64,000 bases of DNA, from assembly GCF_905404315.1 (NCBI RefSeq), contig NC_066282.1, positions 6,906,501 to 6,970,500 of the forward strand. The letters are read 5' to 3'. The position numbers and the translations under genes are program-made. The notes beneath the pieces were generated by a model. That model made no database searches, was not told the DNA's origin, and was given only the letters and a program-made list of their open reading frames with translations. This DNA comes from Leptidea sinapis (lineage: Eukaryota; Arthropoda; Insecta; Lepidoptera; Pieridae). Each line of letters starts with the position of its first letter. Position 1 is the first letter of the stretch. Positions 33,401-43,923 of the stretch are shown here, one piece after another.

Positions 33401-33688
33401 CACAGCGGTTAGATCTCTGGAACATAGCTCATTTATAATGGTGGTCGTTACATGTCGTGGAGTATAAATACATGAACGTGGTTTACCTTCGGTAGCAGTT
33501 AAAAGTTTGCCTCCGATGTTGTTGAGACCACATATATTGCCTTTCCGAATCCACGGCTCCTGGATTAGGGCTATGGTCTCGGTGTTTCCCTCCAGCAAAC
33601 GTCACAGGTTAGCCGTCGCGGTGTAGCTGTGCTGGAGGTTGATTTGTATGACTTTAAGGAGTGGAGGTGGATCGGTCTGGGCTGCCAT
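30411..33688 (-). pseudogene. LINE F ORF2: endonuclease, reverse transcriptase, RNase H, zinc knuckle (broken)
   Basis: I place the start at ATG 33688 (MAAQTDPPPL), which leads into KVIQINLQHSYTATAN, the first strand of the APE-type endonuclease. A TGA (near 33607) interrupts it before RLLEGNTETIALIQEPWI. The domain continues through ISADSNAHHTIWGS and SCSDHRWIWF. A one-base shift near 32970 moves into the 874-codon frame beginning at 33035. In that frame YRPISLTSFL is at about 183, FIDIQGAFDK at 252, CPQGGVLSPLLW at 309, YADD at 341-344, RNase H acidic residues at D605, E640, D666 and D715, and C819-x2-C-x8-H-x4-C836. The piece between the basic linker (RIRERKR, near 135) and LTAIYRACL lacks the usual SPGxDGI motif, so an in-frame deletion is likely. 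It would nick target DNA and copy the element RNA. Confidence 0.92.
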
Positions 33689-33918
33689 CGCTGTGCAGTA
33701 GACTGTCCTCCAACTCCTTTGTCTGATCCTCTTCCCCGGCCCCTTGCTGCCACCAGTCTATGGAGCGCGATTTGGTCTCTATGGGAGTCCGAACCTCTTT
33801 ACAAGTGGCGGTCATAGAGACACCGTCGGTCTTCTTCTGATGTGTAGCATCAGGGGCTGCACCTGAGGGCTGCTGCCCTCCTTCCGGCACGACATCCATG
33901 CGGTTGTCGGGCGCTGCC

Positions 33919-35187
33919 TCAAGAGCGGTCGAGGTTGGAATTTTCGGCTGCGCTGCCACGTCCGGGTTTGGTTTCGGTGCTTCGCTTTGTGCCTTTACCC
34001 TCCTCTTCGGGGAAATTTACGTACACTGAGCCACATTTGTACGAGACCCTGCGATCTCGCTTCTTGAGCTCAGCTACATCTGCCTCAGGTATCCCAAGGA
34101 CTATGCGCACCCTGCCACTTTCGTCCGGTTCTGGGATGTGGTACAAGCTCCAAGTGCGGACGTTGTACCACGGATTCTGCCCGGCGAATCTGGTCTGCAG
34201 CATGCTAAGATTTTCGTCCTTAGAAAACCTCGGGATGATCATGGTCGCCTTGACTTTCCTAGGGATGTCGGCTTGGCGTTTGACCACGAGTCTGGTGTGT
34301 GGAAGTGGCGAAGTGATCTTGGAGACAGTCTTCTTAAGCCATTCCACGGTGTAAGTGTCCTCGCACCAAAGCTTGAGAGTACCCTCACCATGGTTGGCTC
34401 TGCCTCTGAAGCTGGGCAGCCTGAAGGGATCAGTGGAAGAGGTGGCGGCGCAGACTTCTGCGTCTATCGCACCCTCTATTGCCGACTGTATCGCCTGGGC
34501 TTGTTCGACTTTTATGTCCCTGAAGGGCTCATGCATGATCGCGACTAGTAAATCGTTAGATTTACACATGTCGGCGTAATTTACGGAGCCCTTTTTGGGA
34601 GTGGGCCGCGGGTTCGTTCGCGTACGCTTAACGTCCTCGCGGGGTGACAGAGTGTCATCCGGGCGAGCTCTTTTGCTGCCCTTGGGTAGGTGTGGACCTT
34701 GCCCGGAAGCAGCACGAGCTTCCGCCCTCTCCTGAACGTTTCGGCCAGCGCGTTTCCCTCGTGGCCTTTTTAGGGGCTTACTACCACCTGCTACTGGTTC
34801 GATAGTCGGCTGTCCTGCGGGCTTGCCTTTATCTCCAGTAGCGCTGTTTACCTGAACCTCTTTGGGTTTGGGGGGGTTGCTTTTAGCGGCTTTTATTCTC
34901 GCTTTCCTAGCCTCGGCTCGCGCGCGGTTTCGTGCGGTCCTGCTAGGTGCCTTGTATGTAGGCTTGGCATCTCCCTTCCTGATGGGTAGCGTCCAGGCAT
35001 CGTCCGTGAAGGTAGTTGCCGGTATGGCTTCCTTTAGGGTGGAAAGATCCAGCGAGGAAGACTCTTTCGGCGCTGTGGGAGCAGCCGTAGTCTGGACTGA
35101 TTGGCTAAGCGCTCCCGAGGGAGCAGCTCGTTTGTTTTGGTCGAAGTTTCTCTTTTGGTCCATGGGTAGAGATTTATTAAGATTCAT
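33919..35187 (-). CDS. LINE F ORF1: putative RNA-binding/coat-like protein
   Basis: An uninterrupted 422-codon frame starts MNLNKSLPMDQ. The first half is rich in Lys, Arg, Ala and Pro (KPLKRPRGKRAGRN, KGSKRARPDD), as expected for nucleic-acid binding. The second half, from about residue 208 (MCKSNDLLVAIMHEPFRDIK), resembles the DUF4780-type domain found in insect element ORF1 proteins, from memory. No CCHC knuckles are seen, unlike R1 or TRAS ORF1. The frame ends ENSNLDRS. An overlapping +1 frame (33959-33654) also looks coding (Gln/Glu/Thr-rich) and would run past the ORF2 start, so the ancestral ORF1 may have been longer and a frameshift near 33930-33960 shortened it. Confidence 0.8.
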   Translation of the reverse strand: MNLNKSLPMDQKRNFDQNKRAAPSGALSQSVQTTAAPTAPKESSSLDLSTLKEAIPATTFTDDAWTLPIRKGDAKPTYKAPSRTARNRARAEARKARIKAAKSNPPKPKEVQVNSATGDKGKPAGQPTIEPVAGGSKPLKRPRGKRAGRNVQERAEARAASGQGPHLPKGSKRARPDDTLSPREDVKRTRTNPRPTPKKGSVNYADMCKSNDLLVAIMHEPFRDIKVEQAQAIQSAIEGAIDAEVCAATSSTDPFRLPSFRGRANHGEGTLKLWCEDTYTVEWLKKTVSKITSPLPHTRLVVKRQADIPRKVKATMIIPRFSKDENLSMLQTRFAGQNPWYNVRTWSLYHIPEPDESGRVRIVLGIPEADVAELKKRDRRVSYKCGSVYVNFPEEEGKGTKRSTETKPGRGSAAENSNLDRS

Positions 35188-35956
35188 CCTCGTCAGTGCC
35201 CCACCCGCCTTGGAGCCTCAGTAGGGGACGTCATGCACCTTGATGTACATGTCCGCCAGGACTACTGCGAGGATATAGTAACCCTCACCGTGAATACCTG
35301 ATGACTGACGGCCGAGTAATGTAGAAGCCGCATACGTGAGGAAGAGAGCCTCCCGCGCTCACCTCAACATCCGCGACCGGGCCATAGGCACCCACATGGA
35401 TTTGGGTCACTCGCCGGCAGCCCTCTGACGGGAAGCCACAGCCGATTGATCGAGAATGGCTAGTCCCCGACCGCCCGTTTAAGAGGAAGATCAGGGCCAA
35501 AGAGGCGTGTTGCATCAAGCAGGTAACTGACCGACCGCTATCCGCTCAACCACCAGGATTCCTTACTCCCTCCATACGGGTATCCACGCACGGCACAAAC
35601 ACGTGGGTGATCGCAAGTTCCGTACTCATTGATGTTAGTGAGCCCTCGACCTCTCGATCACGCGAGGTGAGGTGAAGGAGGAAAGGATTGTGTGGGTAGG
35701 TTGGGGGACGGCGGCCAGAGGTTTCTGTTCTGCCAATTACCTTAGTGTAAATTATTTGATGACTCTATGGAGGCACTTGGCCAAAAAACGGGCGGCAACC
35801 TCGAGAAGGATAGTCCACTGGCCTTGCTTAGAGGGTCGCTGTATTGATATTCCTCTAAACCATTCGCCAAACCCAGCATCGGACAGATGCTGGGAGTAGG
35901 GGTTGCGTCAACCAAGGTCCGTGAGAGAAATTCATTGACGATACCCCCGCCCGATG
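35188..35956 (-). promoter_or_regulatory. LINE F 5' UTR / internal promoter region
   Basis: About 770 bp of GC-rich leader precede ORF1. Near its start it contains a stem CCCAGCATC-tgtcc-GATGCTGGG, and the outermost GCATCGGG repeats part of this. An internal promoter in such leaders is usual for LINEs, but the sequence gives no direct proof. Confidence 0.55.
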
Positions 35957-35965
35957 CTGGGTGAT
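35957..35965. repeat. LINE F target site duplication, 5' side
   Basis: CTGGGTGAT follows the element start GCATCGGGCGGGGG (minus strand). Caution: the 5' UTR itself contains a CCCAGCATC...GATGCTGGG hairpin (35874-35896), so part of the match could come from that repeat. Confidence 0.65.
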
Positions 35966-36059
35966 ATAATTTATTTGTTTTGTTCTATGAAACAGCAGTG
36001 CGTATCTCTTTGTTTGTATTTTGAAGTACTAAGACTCACTCACTTAAGTTCAGATTGGA

Positions 36060-36111
36060 TACAATTATCTAGTACCCAAACTAGGCATAGCCTGTACTAC
36101 GGGTTCAAGAC
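36060..36111 (-). repeat. SINE-2 3' tail segment (split copy)
   Basis: CCCAAACTAGGCATAGCCTG, then TACTACGGGTTCAAGACAAT, is the complement of the SINE tail at 45.15-45.22 kb. The head of the same SINE lies beyond an inserted repeat M, at 36396-36580. Confidence 0.8.
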
Positions 36112-36114
36112 AAT

Positions 36115-36390
36115 GATATATTTTTTTTTGAAAATAAGGGACGAGACGAGCAGGACGTTATTCTGATGGTGAATGATACGCACTGTCTATTACGATGCAG
36201 TGACGCACAGGATTCTTGAAACCAAAACTTCTGAGCGGCACTACAATTGCGCTCGTCACCTTGAGACATAAGATGTTGTCTCATTTGCCCAGTAATTTCA
36301 CTAGCTACGGTGCCCTTTAGACCGAAACACACGCCGTTGTGGTACCCATAATCTAGCCCGCATCCTGTGCAAAGGAGCCTACTACTGTAA
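36115..36390 (+). repeat. SINE-like repeat M, nearly full copy, inserted in SINE-2
   Basis: It begins after a T run with GAAAATAAGGGACGAGACGA. It passes GAGCGGCACTACAATTGCGC and CCAGTAATTTCACTAGCTAC, and ends CATAATCTAGCCCGCATCCT followed by GCAAAGGAGCCTACTACTG. It splits the SINE-2 copy into two collinear halves. Confidence 0.85.
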
Positions 36391-36395
36391 CTGGT

Positions 36396-36580
36396 AAATT
36401 TGATATGATATACTTACTTAAACATACATAAATACTTAAAAAGATCCATGACTCGGGAACAAACATCCATATTCATCACATAAATGTTTGCACCTACCGG
36501 GATTCTAACCCGGGACCTCTAGCTCAGCAGGCAGGGTCACTAAAAACTGAGCTATTATGGGCCGTCATATTGTATAAAAG
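36396..36580 (-). repeat. SINE-2 tRNA-like head and body (split copy)
   Basis: On the minus strand AATAGCTCAG stands in A-box position and GTCCCGGGTTAGAATCCCGG is a clear B box. Then come GATGAATATGGATGTTTGTT and AAGTATTTATGTATGTTTAA, as in the intact copy at 45.0 kb. The cloverleaf is imperfect. Confidence 0.8.
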
Positions 36581-36584
36581 TATA

Positions 36585-37179
36585 AACTACAGAATGTTTT
36601 ATATTCTGTATACTACGAAGCAAACATAAAAAGTTTTTATAAGAATTATATAACATTTTGATAAAGTGTTTGCCGAAGTTAAATGAACCAGTATCGTGAT
36701 ATTTTCACTGCAGAATTGAAGTAAACTTGAGCTTATTCCGGGAATCGATATTTCAATTTACACGAAATGTACAAGAATTCCAAGAAGAATTGAGATGTTT
36801 AGGAGCGTACTGCAGCTAAAATATTTTTATTATCGTAAATATTAAGTATTAATATTTATGTTTAGTTTTTATCTAATAATTATTACTACATAGTACAAAA
36901 CATTTCAGTACAACAACTTCCCGCTGCATGTCCCTATGTATGCTTAGATCTTCTAAACTATGCAACGCATTTTGATGCGGTTTTTTCAATAAATAGTGAT
37001 TCAAGACGAAAATTTTAATATATTTAATACATGCAATATATAGTAGACAGACACTGATAACTTTAGAGGTATCTAATGTGATGTCGTAAATTAACAAATT
37101 ATTTCTTACATTGCAAACGTTGGCTGATCCCTACGAGATAGATCAAAAAAAGTGTGTATATACTTATGTATGCACGCAA
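36585..37179. other. AT-rich interval, no gene seen
   Basis: A 74-codon minus-strand frame (36873-37097) has no motif. Confidence 0.5.
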
Positions 37180-37796
37180 GAAGTTATACTTCTTTGGCGT
37201 AACAATACAAATCCTTAAAATTATTTATCCGTCGTTCAATTCTACGTTTGTAGAAAGAACAATATTATAAAAATCGTGAAATAAATTATTGAATATTAAC
37301 GATTACGGATGTAGTGGCTTGAACACTTTGCCTGTCATAATAATCGACGAAGAAATCAAAAAAAAATAATTAATGTCACAAACGACAGAAAAGTTCTGAA
37401 AACTTTTATTTTAAGAAGATTTTTTGATGTTGTAGTGCGCGCGCAACGTAATAGTCAAAGAAGTTTCATCTTAAATAACATCAAATTGGTACAAACGTCA
37501 TAATGTTTTGCTTTTATGTCAATGTAATATTGCAGTTATAAACCTATTTAAATATTCTCTTATTGTATTTTAGTTTGGTTTAGTCTTGTAATCAATGCTC
37601 TAAATAAATAAAACAAACAATCAATGTAATTTGTCAGAAATTTGTCAAATGTCAATTATTGTTAACTGTCAATGTTTAAAAGACATATTTTAATAACCAA
37701 CTTCAACCTGTAACGTTTGTGTTACAGTGATGCGCGCTCATCTTAAAATTTTACTCTCATAATTTTTTCATTACGCGCCTAAAGAAGTATAACTTC
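37180..37796. mobile_element. 617-bp inverted-repeat element (non-autonomous DNA transposon candidate)
   Basis: The 16-bp ends GAAGTTATACTTCTTT (37180-37195) and their reverse complement (37781-37796) match exactly. Weaker inner similarity (GGCG) follows. There is no coding frame. A truncated copy in the opposite orientation lies at 60734-61050 and shares GTAAAATTTTAAGATG and TTCTTTCTACAAACGTAGAA. The target duplication is unclear. Confidence 0.75.
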
Positions 37797-38236
37797 AATA
37801 TTGTACATCAGTATTGTACACCTTAAAATGGTCTACAAAACTGTTCCCAACGGTATATGTCTATTTCGTAGGGATGAATCACAATAACCATTGTTATCCT
37901 TTACTTTTTACTAGCCTTGGTTCGGTCCCCAGCCTTAAATGATTGTGTCTTGGACGAAATGCATGAAGAAAAATCATTTATCTTATTATTTATGCATTCA
38001 TACCTAATCATAAGTGACCTCCACCACACATGGACTATATTACGTCATATTCATCTAGGAATACCATCATATTACTACCATGTTGATTTAATTTTCGTTG
38101 TTAATTTCCTATTGTCAAATTAAGATACAGATTGTGTAAAAATTATTTCTTAACCTTTCTTATTATTTTTAATTAAATGGTTTGTAGGTGAGAGCTTAAC
38201 AAAGCATACAAGATTTTATCAACGATACATCACTAG
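37797..38236. other. AT-rich interval, no gene seen
   Basis: A 68-codon frame (37917-38123) has no family resemblance. Confidence 0.45.
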
Positions 38237-38237
38237 A

Positions 38238-38385
38238 ACGGTTGGCTCAGTCGGTAACAGTGCTCGCACGGAACGCGAGAGGTTTTTCACGAAACGACTT
38301 TGTTTTCAAATTTTATTTGTGTAATTAATCGCAGAAGTGAGGATTATCACTTTCAAACATAACAAATTGTTTGTATAGGTAAGTC
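38238..38385 (+). repeat. tRNA-like SINE-1, plus-strand copy with damaged T arm
   Basis: GAACGGTTGGCTCAGTCGGT, GTGCTCGCACGGAACGCGAG and then a broken T arm are followed by the shared 3' body TTTTATTTGTGTAATTAATC and GAAGTGAGGATTATCACTTT. Confidence 0.85.
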
Positions 38386-38604
38386 TAACTAACATAATGT
38401 AACTGAGGATAAAATAACATATGATGACTGTTATCTATGTTGTACGAAACAGACACTTCTGAATGACTGAATTCGGTGAAAGCTAACATAAAGCGATAGA
38501 TATAGTCTTTAATTTCCACAAAAGTTTACTCAAAGAACAATTAAGCTCTCAATATGTGCAATCCACCGTTTGAGCTCAAATAGGTAAACTTAACAAAATA
38601 TATT

Positions 38605-38815
38605 TTTTTATGGAAAAAAATTTTTATTAAAATTTATGGAGGACAAACGAGAGTACGGGTCACTGGTATTAAGTGATCACTGCCACCCACGTTCTCTTGT
38701 AACGCCAGAGGAATCACAGGAACGTTGCCGCCCTCTAAGGAAGGTTTACGCGCTTTTTTTTAAGGTACCCATGTCGTATCGTCCCGGAAACACCGCACAA
38801 GGAAGCTCATTCCAT
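38605..38815 (-). mobile_element. LINE D 3'-terminal fragment
   Basis: The sequence is the complement of the LINE D C-terminus (GTATCGTCCCGGAAACACCG encodes CAVFPGRYD in reverse) plus the 3' UTR (ACGCCAGAGGAATCACAGGA, CGGGTCACTGGTATTAAGTG). It ends at an A/T-rich tail near 38605. Confidence 0.85.
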
Positions 38816-38892
38816 ATGGTACCCATAATCTAGCCGGCATCGGCACCGGCATCCTATGCAAAGAAGTCTCTGCTTTCTTGAATTCCACTGGT
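38816..38892 (+). repeat. SINE-like repeat M, 3'-end scrap
   Basis: GGTACCCATAATCTAGCCGG joins directly to the LINE D fragment. A small internal duplication, CATCGGCACCGGCATCC, is present. Confidence 0.75.
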
Positions 38893-41395
38893 AAGAGTAA
38901 GATGCCTTTTAAATTAAAATTCATTAGTTTATGTTTTTTAGTTTTAGATATCAAAGATAACTAAAGGAACCATTAAAATCGAGAACAACCAACCTCCTTT
39001 GTCCGAATTCGCTTATAGAAAGTACGCGCGCCTACCAAAGGTTACCCTGTTTTTGTAATTCCTCTAGCGTTGAAAGAGAACATGTGCAGTTGTGATAATT
39101 TAAGATCAAGACGTGATCAGAAGGTTCATTAGCCTTGCACTGGAAACCAACAGCTAAAATATTTTCACACATTAAAGATATAACTGGCCGACCTTAAGTT
39201 AACAAGAAATATTATCAAATGTATTTATTTTAATATTAGAAAAAGTGGAGCATTGCCTGTTATGAAGCCTGCATCTATTTCAAGATTCCTTATTTATTTA
39301 TCAAATATTCTAAACGGCATCTCTTTTGGGCTCGTCATTAAGATATAATTGGCCAAGTTATTCCAAAGTTTAATTGCATTTGGCATCCTTTAAACCAAAA
39401 TACAATTTCACTTAATTAAACTTACAGCGGAATTCTATGCAAATAAGCTTCGCCCTGGAATTAAGATTTTTCACTAATTAAAGAGTTTGTATTAATATAA
39501 GTTGGTATAAGACCAGTTCATCATCAAAGAAATCTTAAGAAACTTTATTAGAAAAGGAACCCAACTATTGTAATATTTACATAGATTACAGATGATGTTA
39601 ACACATACTTATTCTGGATAGCTTTAGAATTGCTTCTTATTTTTTCATAATACTTAAAACAAATTTCAATCAAGTTCAGAGACACGGCAACATGTTTATG
39701 TTAGAGGCCAGTAAAATGCTTTCAGAGCGACAATATGTGGTTATCGTTTTTATCTATGAAGAAGACAATGCAGTTATATAACTCTTAGGTCGGATATAGA
39801 AGCCGACGACAATTCCATATTTTACGTAGTTACATATTTTTATCTATAAACTAGGGATGCAAGATGCAACAGCCAGAAAATCGTGAAAATGTGTAAATCT
39901 GCAAAATTAAATTATCGACTCAAAGAGATCTTGAATAAGCATATAAGTGTATGATGTCCACCATGCAAGACTAGTAGCACACCATCAGCAATTAGCTTCT
40001 CACGTCGATAAGGTGGAAGCCCCAGGCACTTTATTCTTCTCATTCACTATCTTTTTAGACTGAACACAAGTGACGAGCGTGATTGCTATATTGCTCAAAA
40101 TTTCGGGTTTTTTAAAAGCCTGCCAGATCCTATCAGGTGTTAATCTGAGGCTTATCACTTGCCTTCAGATGATGATCATGCTTCTCTCAATATATTGTGT
40201 TGAAGAACGAAGATATTTTGGTCCTTTGAGCTGGACCAGAATACCAAATTCCAGGACGAGTAGGTGAGTTGATTGGAGTTTCTAGTAGTATTTAATTTTG
40301 AATGAACTTGGTATCCATAAATTACTATGCACTCTCTCTTCACAAAAAGATCGCATGGTGATATAATATAAGTAATTGGTAATCGTTGGTTTAGAGGCCC
40401 TAGCCGCAACTTCTCGAAACAAGTTAGCAGTCGAAAGTTTTCATTGCATGTCGTAACCAATTTCTTTTGATTCTACTTTTAAAGTTGTTAACGTGTATAC
40501 TTTTGGTATTTATTTTGACCACCTCAATGAAACTTGTTTGAAACCACATTTAATGCAAACAAACAAGAAAAAGTTTAGTAGACGCATGGGCTGTGTTCAT
40601 TGGGAGGCAGGTACATCTTGGAATGAAAATCATTAGAAAATCAAAAACATAACCGACTATGATAAAAATCAGACACCAATTTCTCTTAAATACAACCAAT
40701 TACTGTCTTCACATGACGTTTAAATGTTTTTATTAATGGACAAAATCCTCCGATAAGAATGAAGTTAAATAATACTCTAGAACAATAATCTGTGGAGATA
40801 GGTGCAGCAAATTGTCTGGTTTATGTTGTAACGAGAAGGACACTTGCTTGACATATAATAGTAATAATAAAATATTTTATTTGCAGCTAGAAACCACTTA
40901 GTACAAAAATAACTACCTTTAAAAAAAACGATTTCGAAAACTGAAAGGTATAAAATAAACGTAATAAAGATTTAGTTGTTTTTTTTTTACTTTTAGGTTT
41001 TTTATCATCATATTATATTAAATAGTATATTTTTAGGTAGCTATGGCTAGGCCTACGAAAGGTTCCGCGTGACTTAAACAATATAGGTCCCCTATTTCAC
41101 GTTCTTGTGAGACACTGAAATATCGTGAAGAGTGTTTGTTAGCTATGAATGACAGGCAGGCTAAGAGCCACTTATCAGTAAACTGGTAAATAATAATAAT
41201 ATATAATCAATTTAAATGAAAACTCCTAAAAAAGCTGTACACAAACTATGATACGTCCACTATGATAGTCAACTGTCCACGTAAAAAATATTTATAAAAA
41301 AACATTCCGCACCAAACTAAACAAGAAGCGCGAAAATCTGATCATAAATCACAGTGTAATCGGTGTGCATACAATATAAAAAAAATACCAATCGA
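38893..41395. other. AT-rich interval, no gene seen
   Basis: A scrap at 39040-39090 (GTAATTCCTCTAGCGTTGAA, AGAGAACATG) resembles the LINE D 3' UTR in plus orientation. Short frames at 40070-40460 are mutual shadows. Confidence 0.45.
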
Positions 41396-41430
41396 ATTGA
41401 GAACCTCCTCCTTTTCGAAGTCGGTTAAAA
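41396..41430 (+). repeat. Repeat end CTCCTCCTTTTCGAAGTCGG
   Basis: GAGAACCTCCTCCTTTTCGA followed by AGTCGGTTAAAAA is the same terminal signature as at 29091-29117 and 62305-62335. Confidence 0.6.
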
Positions 41431-42189
41431 ATAGAACAATACTTAATAATTTAAAAACAAAACATTCCATACGTAATAAAATAAAACTAGGTAGACGTCA
41501 GCCGCAAATAGGCACAAGCTCAGCATATGCTGACACAAATATTATGCATGTCCAGCGCCGATATTCCGCTTGAGCCATTCTGTGACCTCGTAGCTGTCCC
41601 ACCACTTAAATATGCTATGGACTATACAATTTTATTTGCATTTATTGTGAAGACGCTTTTCTTTGCGATTTTCTCGGTTCAACCATCTATATTCTGTGGC
41701 GTAACGTCGCATCCAGAAGGTTGCTCGCTCGATGGTATAACTCTGTAGTATATATAAACGCAATTAATGCTTAACAAAATAATAATAAATCATGAAATAC
41801 TTCGAAACCCAAATTAAAAACGCATGCAATAATGCAAAATCATGTTCTAGTTATAAAATATATTTTCTTCAGTTTATAATAAAATATTAAATTTTATTTT
41901 TTAACTACCAACAAGCGTGAGGCTCATCAATTTAAGTAAATACATTTGCAACTAATACTTAATAGGTTTTAATCATTTCACTCATGTATATTCTAAATAT
42001 TGCTTTGTTGTGAATAAACAAATTACTATTTTATGAATTTTTACGACATTTATAATTTTTATTGTGTAATTAATCACGGTAAAAAAGAATCATTCAGGTT
42101 CACAAATCACAAGGTCAAGTAACACATAAAAATACAAATGAATTCAATCTTCCTTTTTTGAAGTCACTTATAACTTACGCAACACATCA
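41431..42189. other. AT-rich interval, no gene seen
   Basis: A 73-codon frame (41527-41748) shows a hydrophobic run, but no start context, splice site or family supports it. Confidence 0.4.
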
Positions 42190-42325
42190 ACAGCCTATGA
42201 GGAAGCAATCAAAGGCCGGCGACGCTCTTATGATTCCTCTGGTGTTGCAAGAGAATGTGGGCGGCGGCTATCACTTATGACCAGGTGACCCGTACGCTCG
42301 TTTGTCCTTCTATTAAATAAAAAAA
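42190..42325 (+). mobile_element. LINE D 3'-terminal fragment with A-rich tail
   Basis: GACGCTCTTATGATTCCTCT, GTTGCAAGAGAATGTGGGCG and GACCAGGTGACCCGTACGCT match the LINE D tail and end TCTATTAAATAAAAAAAAAA, a retained poly-A. Confidence 0.85.
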
Positions 42326-42328
42326 AAA

Positions 42329-42400
42329 ATCAAAGTCAAAGTTCTTTATTTGCCAGAAACATTCACAAGTAAAGTTGTTACAAATTTAAGAGTAGGCATA
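42329..42400 (-). mobile_element. Probable LINE 3' end (CAAAGTCAAAGTTCTTTATT)
   Basis: On the minus strand this reads as AATAAAGAACTTTGACTTTG, a tail I associate with lepidopteran Jockey-like elements. No coding part is attached. Confidence 0.5.
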
Positions 42401-43920
42401 TCTTTCGTCTTGACAGACATGTAAATATTTTAGTGGTTTCGTTTTATACTATATCTATATAGTTTCGTTTCGATTTATAATTTTGATCGCCCATTTTAAA
42501 TATTATATAATAGTTCAAGATATTTATATTGTCTCTCAGCTCAGTCTCATCGGGTTTCACGTTGAATTTTCTCAGAAATTGCAATACTACCTATTCATAT
42601 CGTAAACATTTTCGTCTAATGTAATTAATTTCTGAAATATGCTATAAGATGCGGTAAAGTTAAATAAAAACATCACTTTGTCACTGAGCTATTCAAATTA
42701 ACAACAAAACTTTCCACTTCTCAACTTTTCCAATAAAGCCAACAATATTGCGTAACAATTTGAATAATTTGTGAATATACGACGCGACAGATTCTGCAAA
42801 AATGTCATATGCGGTATTTTTGTAAGCGCTGAGCGTATATCAAAGTTGTTTTCGTAGATAGCTATGCAAATATTAATTATAATTATAGAGAAAAGATGAG
42901 TACATAAGTACAGTGTGGGGTATATTTTATGGATGGCTTTTTAAGATTTATATTGAGATTTCTACTATCATTTTTATTCAAAACTGAATAGTTTTCGCGA
43001 GAGGCACTTCCAAAGTGGTAAAATGTGTCCCCCACCCCTGTAACTTCCAAAATAAGAGAATGATAAAACTACAAAAATTTGTGTTGTACTTAACCACGCA
43101 AACTTCCACCGAAGATTGGTTTGAACGAGATCTAGTAAGTAGTTCATTTGCGCAGAATAATTTTGAGCAAAGATTTTATGCCTTTTCCATATAAATAATT
43201 TGATATCATTTTCCTTTCTATATAAATTCTATACTATGTTAGTTGCTGCTACGGAACCCTTCATGGGCCAATCCGATTCGCACGTGGCCGCTTTTTTACA
43301 TAGTAGAATACTTATAACTAAAAATTCATAAAACTCATATTTGAAGCGGTTATGGTTTGGGCCATTGTACTATGAGTATGCCTTTACTGGATATTCCGTA
43401 TACATAATTAATATCAACTCTGGCAACGGGCCCTTGATGACTACATTTTACAGGATATGTGATACTATAGTGGCAATGAATTCTGATGGAAATGTTAAAG
43501 TATTCTAGAAATTTTGTTTTAGTTAACTATAGATAGACATATATTCAGGATTCTTAAAAAGAGATTGAATGAATCAAAGATGAAAAAATAGTGTATAAAA
43601 TGCAGAGGATTAAAAGTACAGAAACGAATATATTGGAAAAAAAATATAATCCATTATATCAGATTTTATTATGAGTGCCTTTAAAACGAATAATAATTTG
43701 TTATACAATAGATTATCTAAGAAGAATACAGTACTTTATTTTAAATGGATGACAAATTTATATATGCAGTGGGAGATTAGAGTTAAAAGTTTCCCTGTTT
43801 AAAAAAATATTACGAACTTTTAATCTTTAAACGTCATAGCTCCAAGTATAAAAATAAAACAAATTTCCAAATTCGCTGCAATTTGTTTACAAAAGACTTT
43901 TACATCAATGTTGACTACAC
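42401..43920. other. AT-rich interval, no gene seen
   Basis: Apart from the short repeat at 43373-43427, nothing was recognised. Confidence 0.45.
43373..43427 (+). repeat. Short dispersed repeat shared with 27162-27214
   Basis: It reads GAGTATGCCTTTACTGGATA, then TTAATATCAACTCTGGCAAC. About 50 bp are alignable, with borders uncertain. Confidence 0.7.
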
Positions 43921-43923
43921 AAT

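Larger units (their letters stand above)
30328..35956 (-). mobile_element. LINE F: near-complete two-ORF non-LTR retrotransposon between 9-bp matching flanks
   Basis: In minus-strand order there is a GC-rich 5' UTR (35956-35188), ORF1, and ORF2 with endonuclease, reverse transcriptase, RNase H and a CCHC-like knuckle. A short 3' UTR (30410-30353) follows, and then a (TACCA)n-type tail. The 9-bp CTGGGTGAT flanks both ends (30319-30327 and 35957-35965), which I read as the target site duplication. RNase H and the simple-repeat tail suggest the I/R1/LOA part of the non-LTR tree; the exact clade is open. The copy is dead: it has an in-frame stop, at least one frameshift, and probably an internal deletion in ORF2. 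It is by far the youngest-looking large element here. Confidence 0.9.

Noticed and set aside
34862..35224. A 120-codon plus-strand frame with an alanine-rich N-terminus
   Set aside because: It lies antisense within ORF1 of LINE F and follows from its codon bias.
30328..35956. An LTR retrotransposon, because of the RNase H domain
   Set aside because: No long terminal repeats, integrase or protease. An APE-type endonuclease precedes the RT, which defines a non-LTR element.
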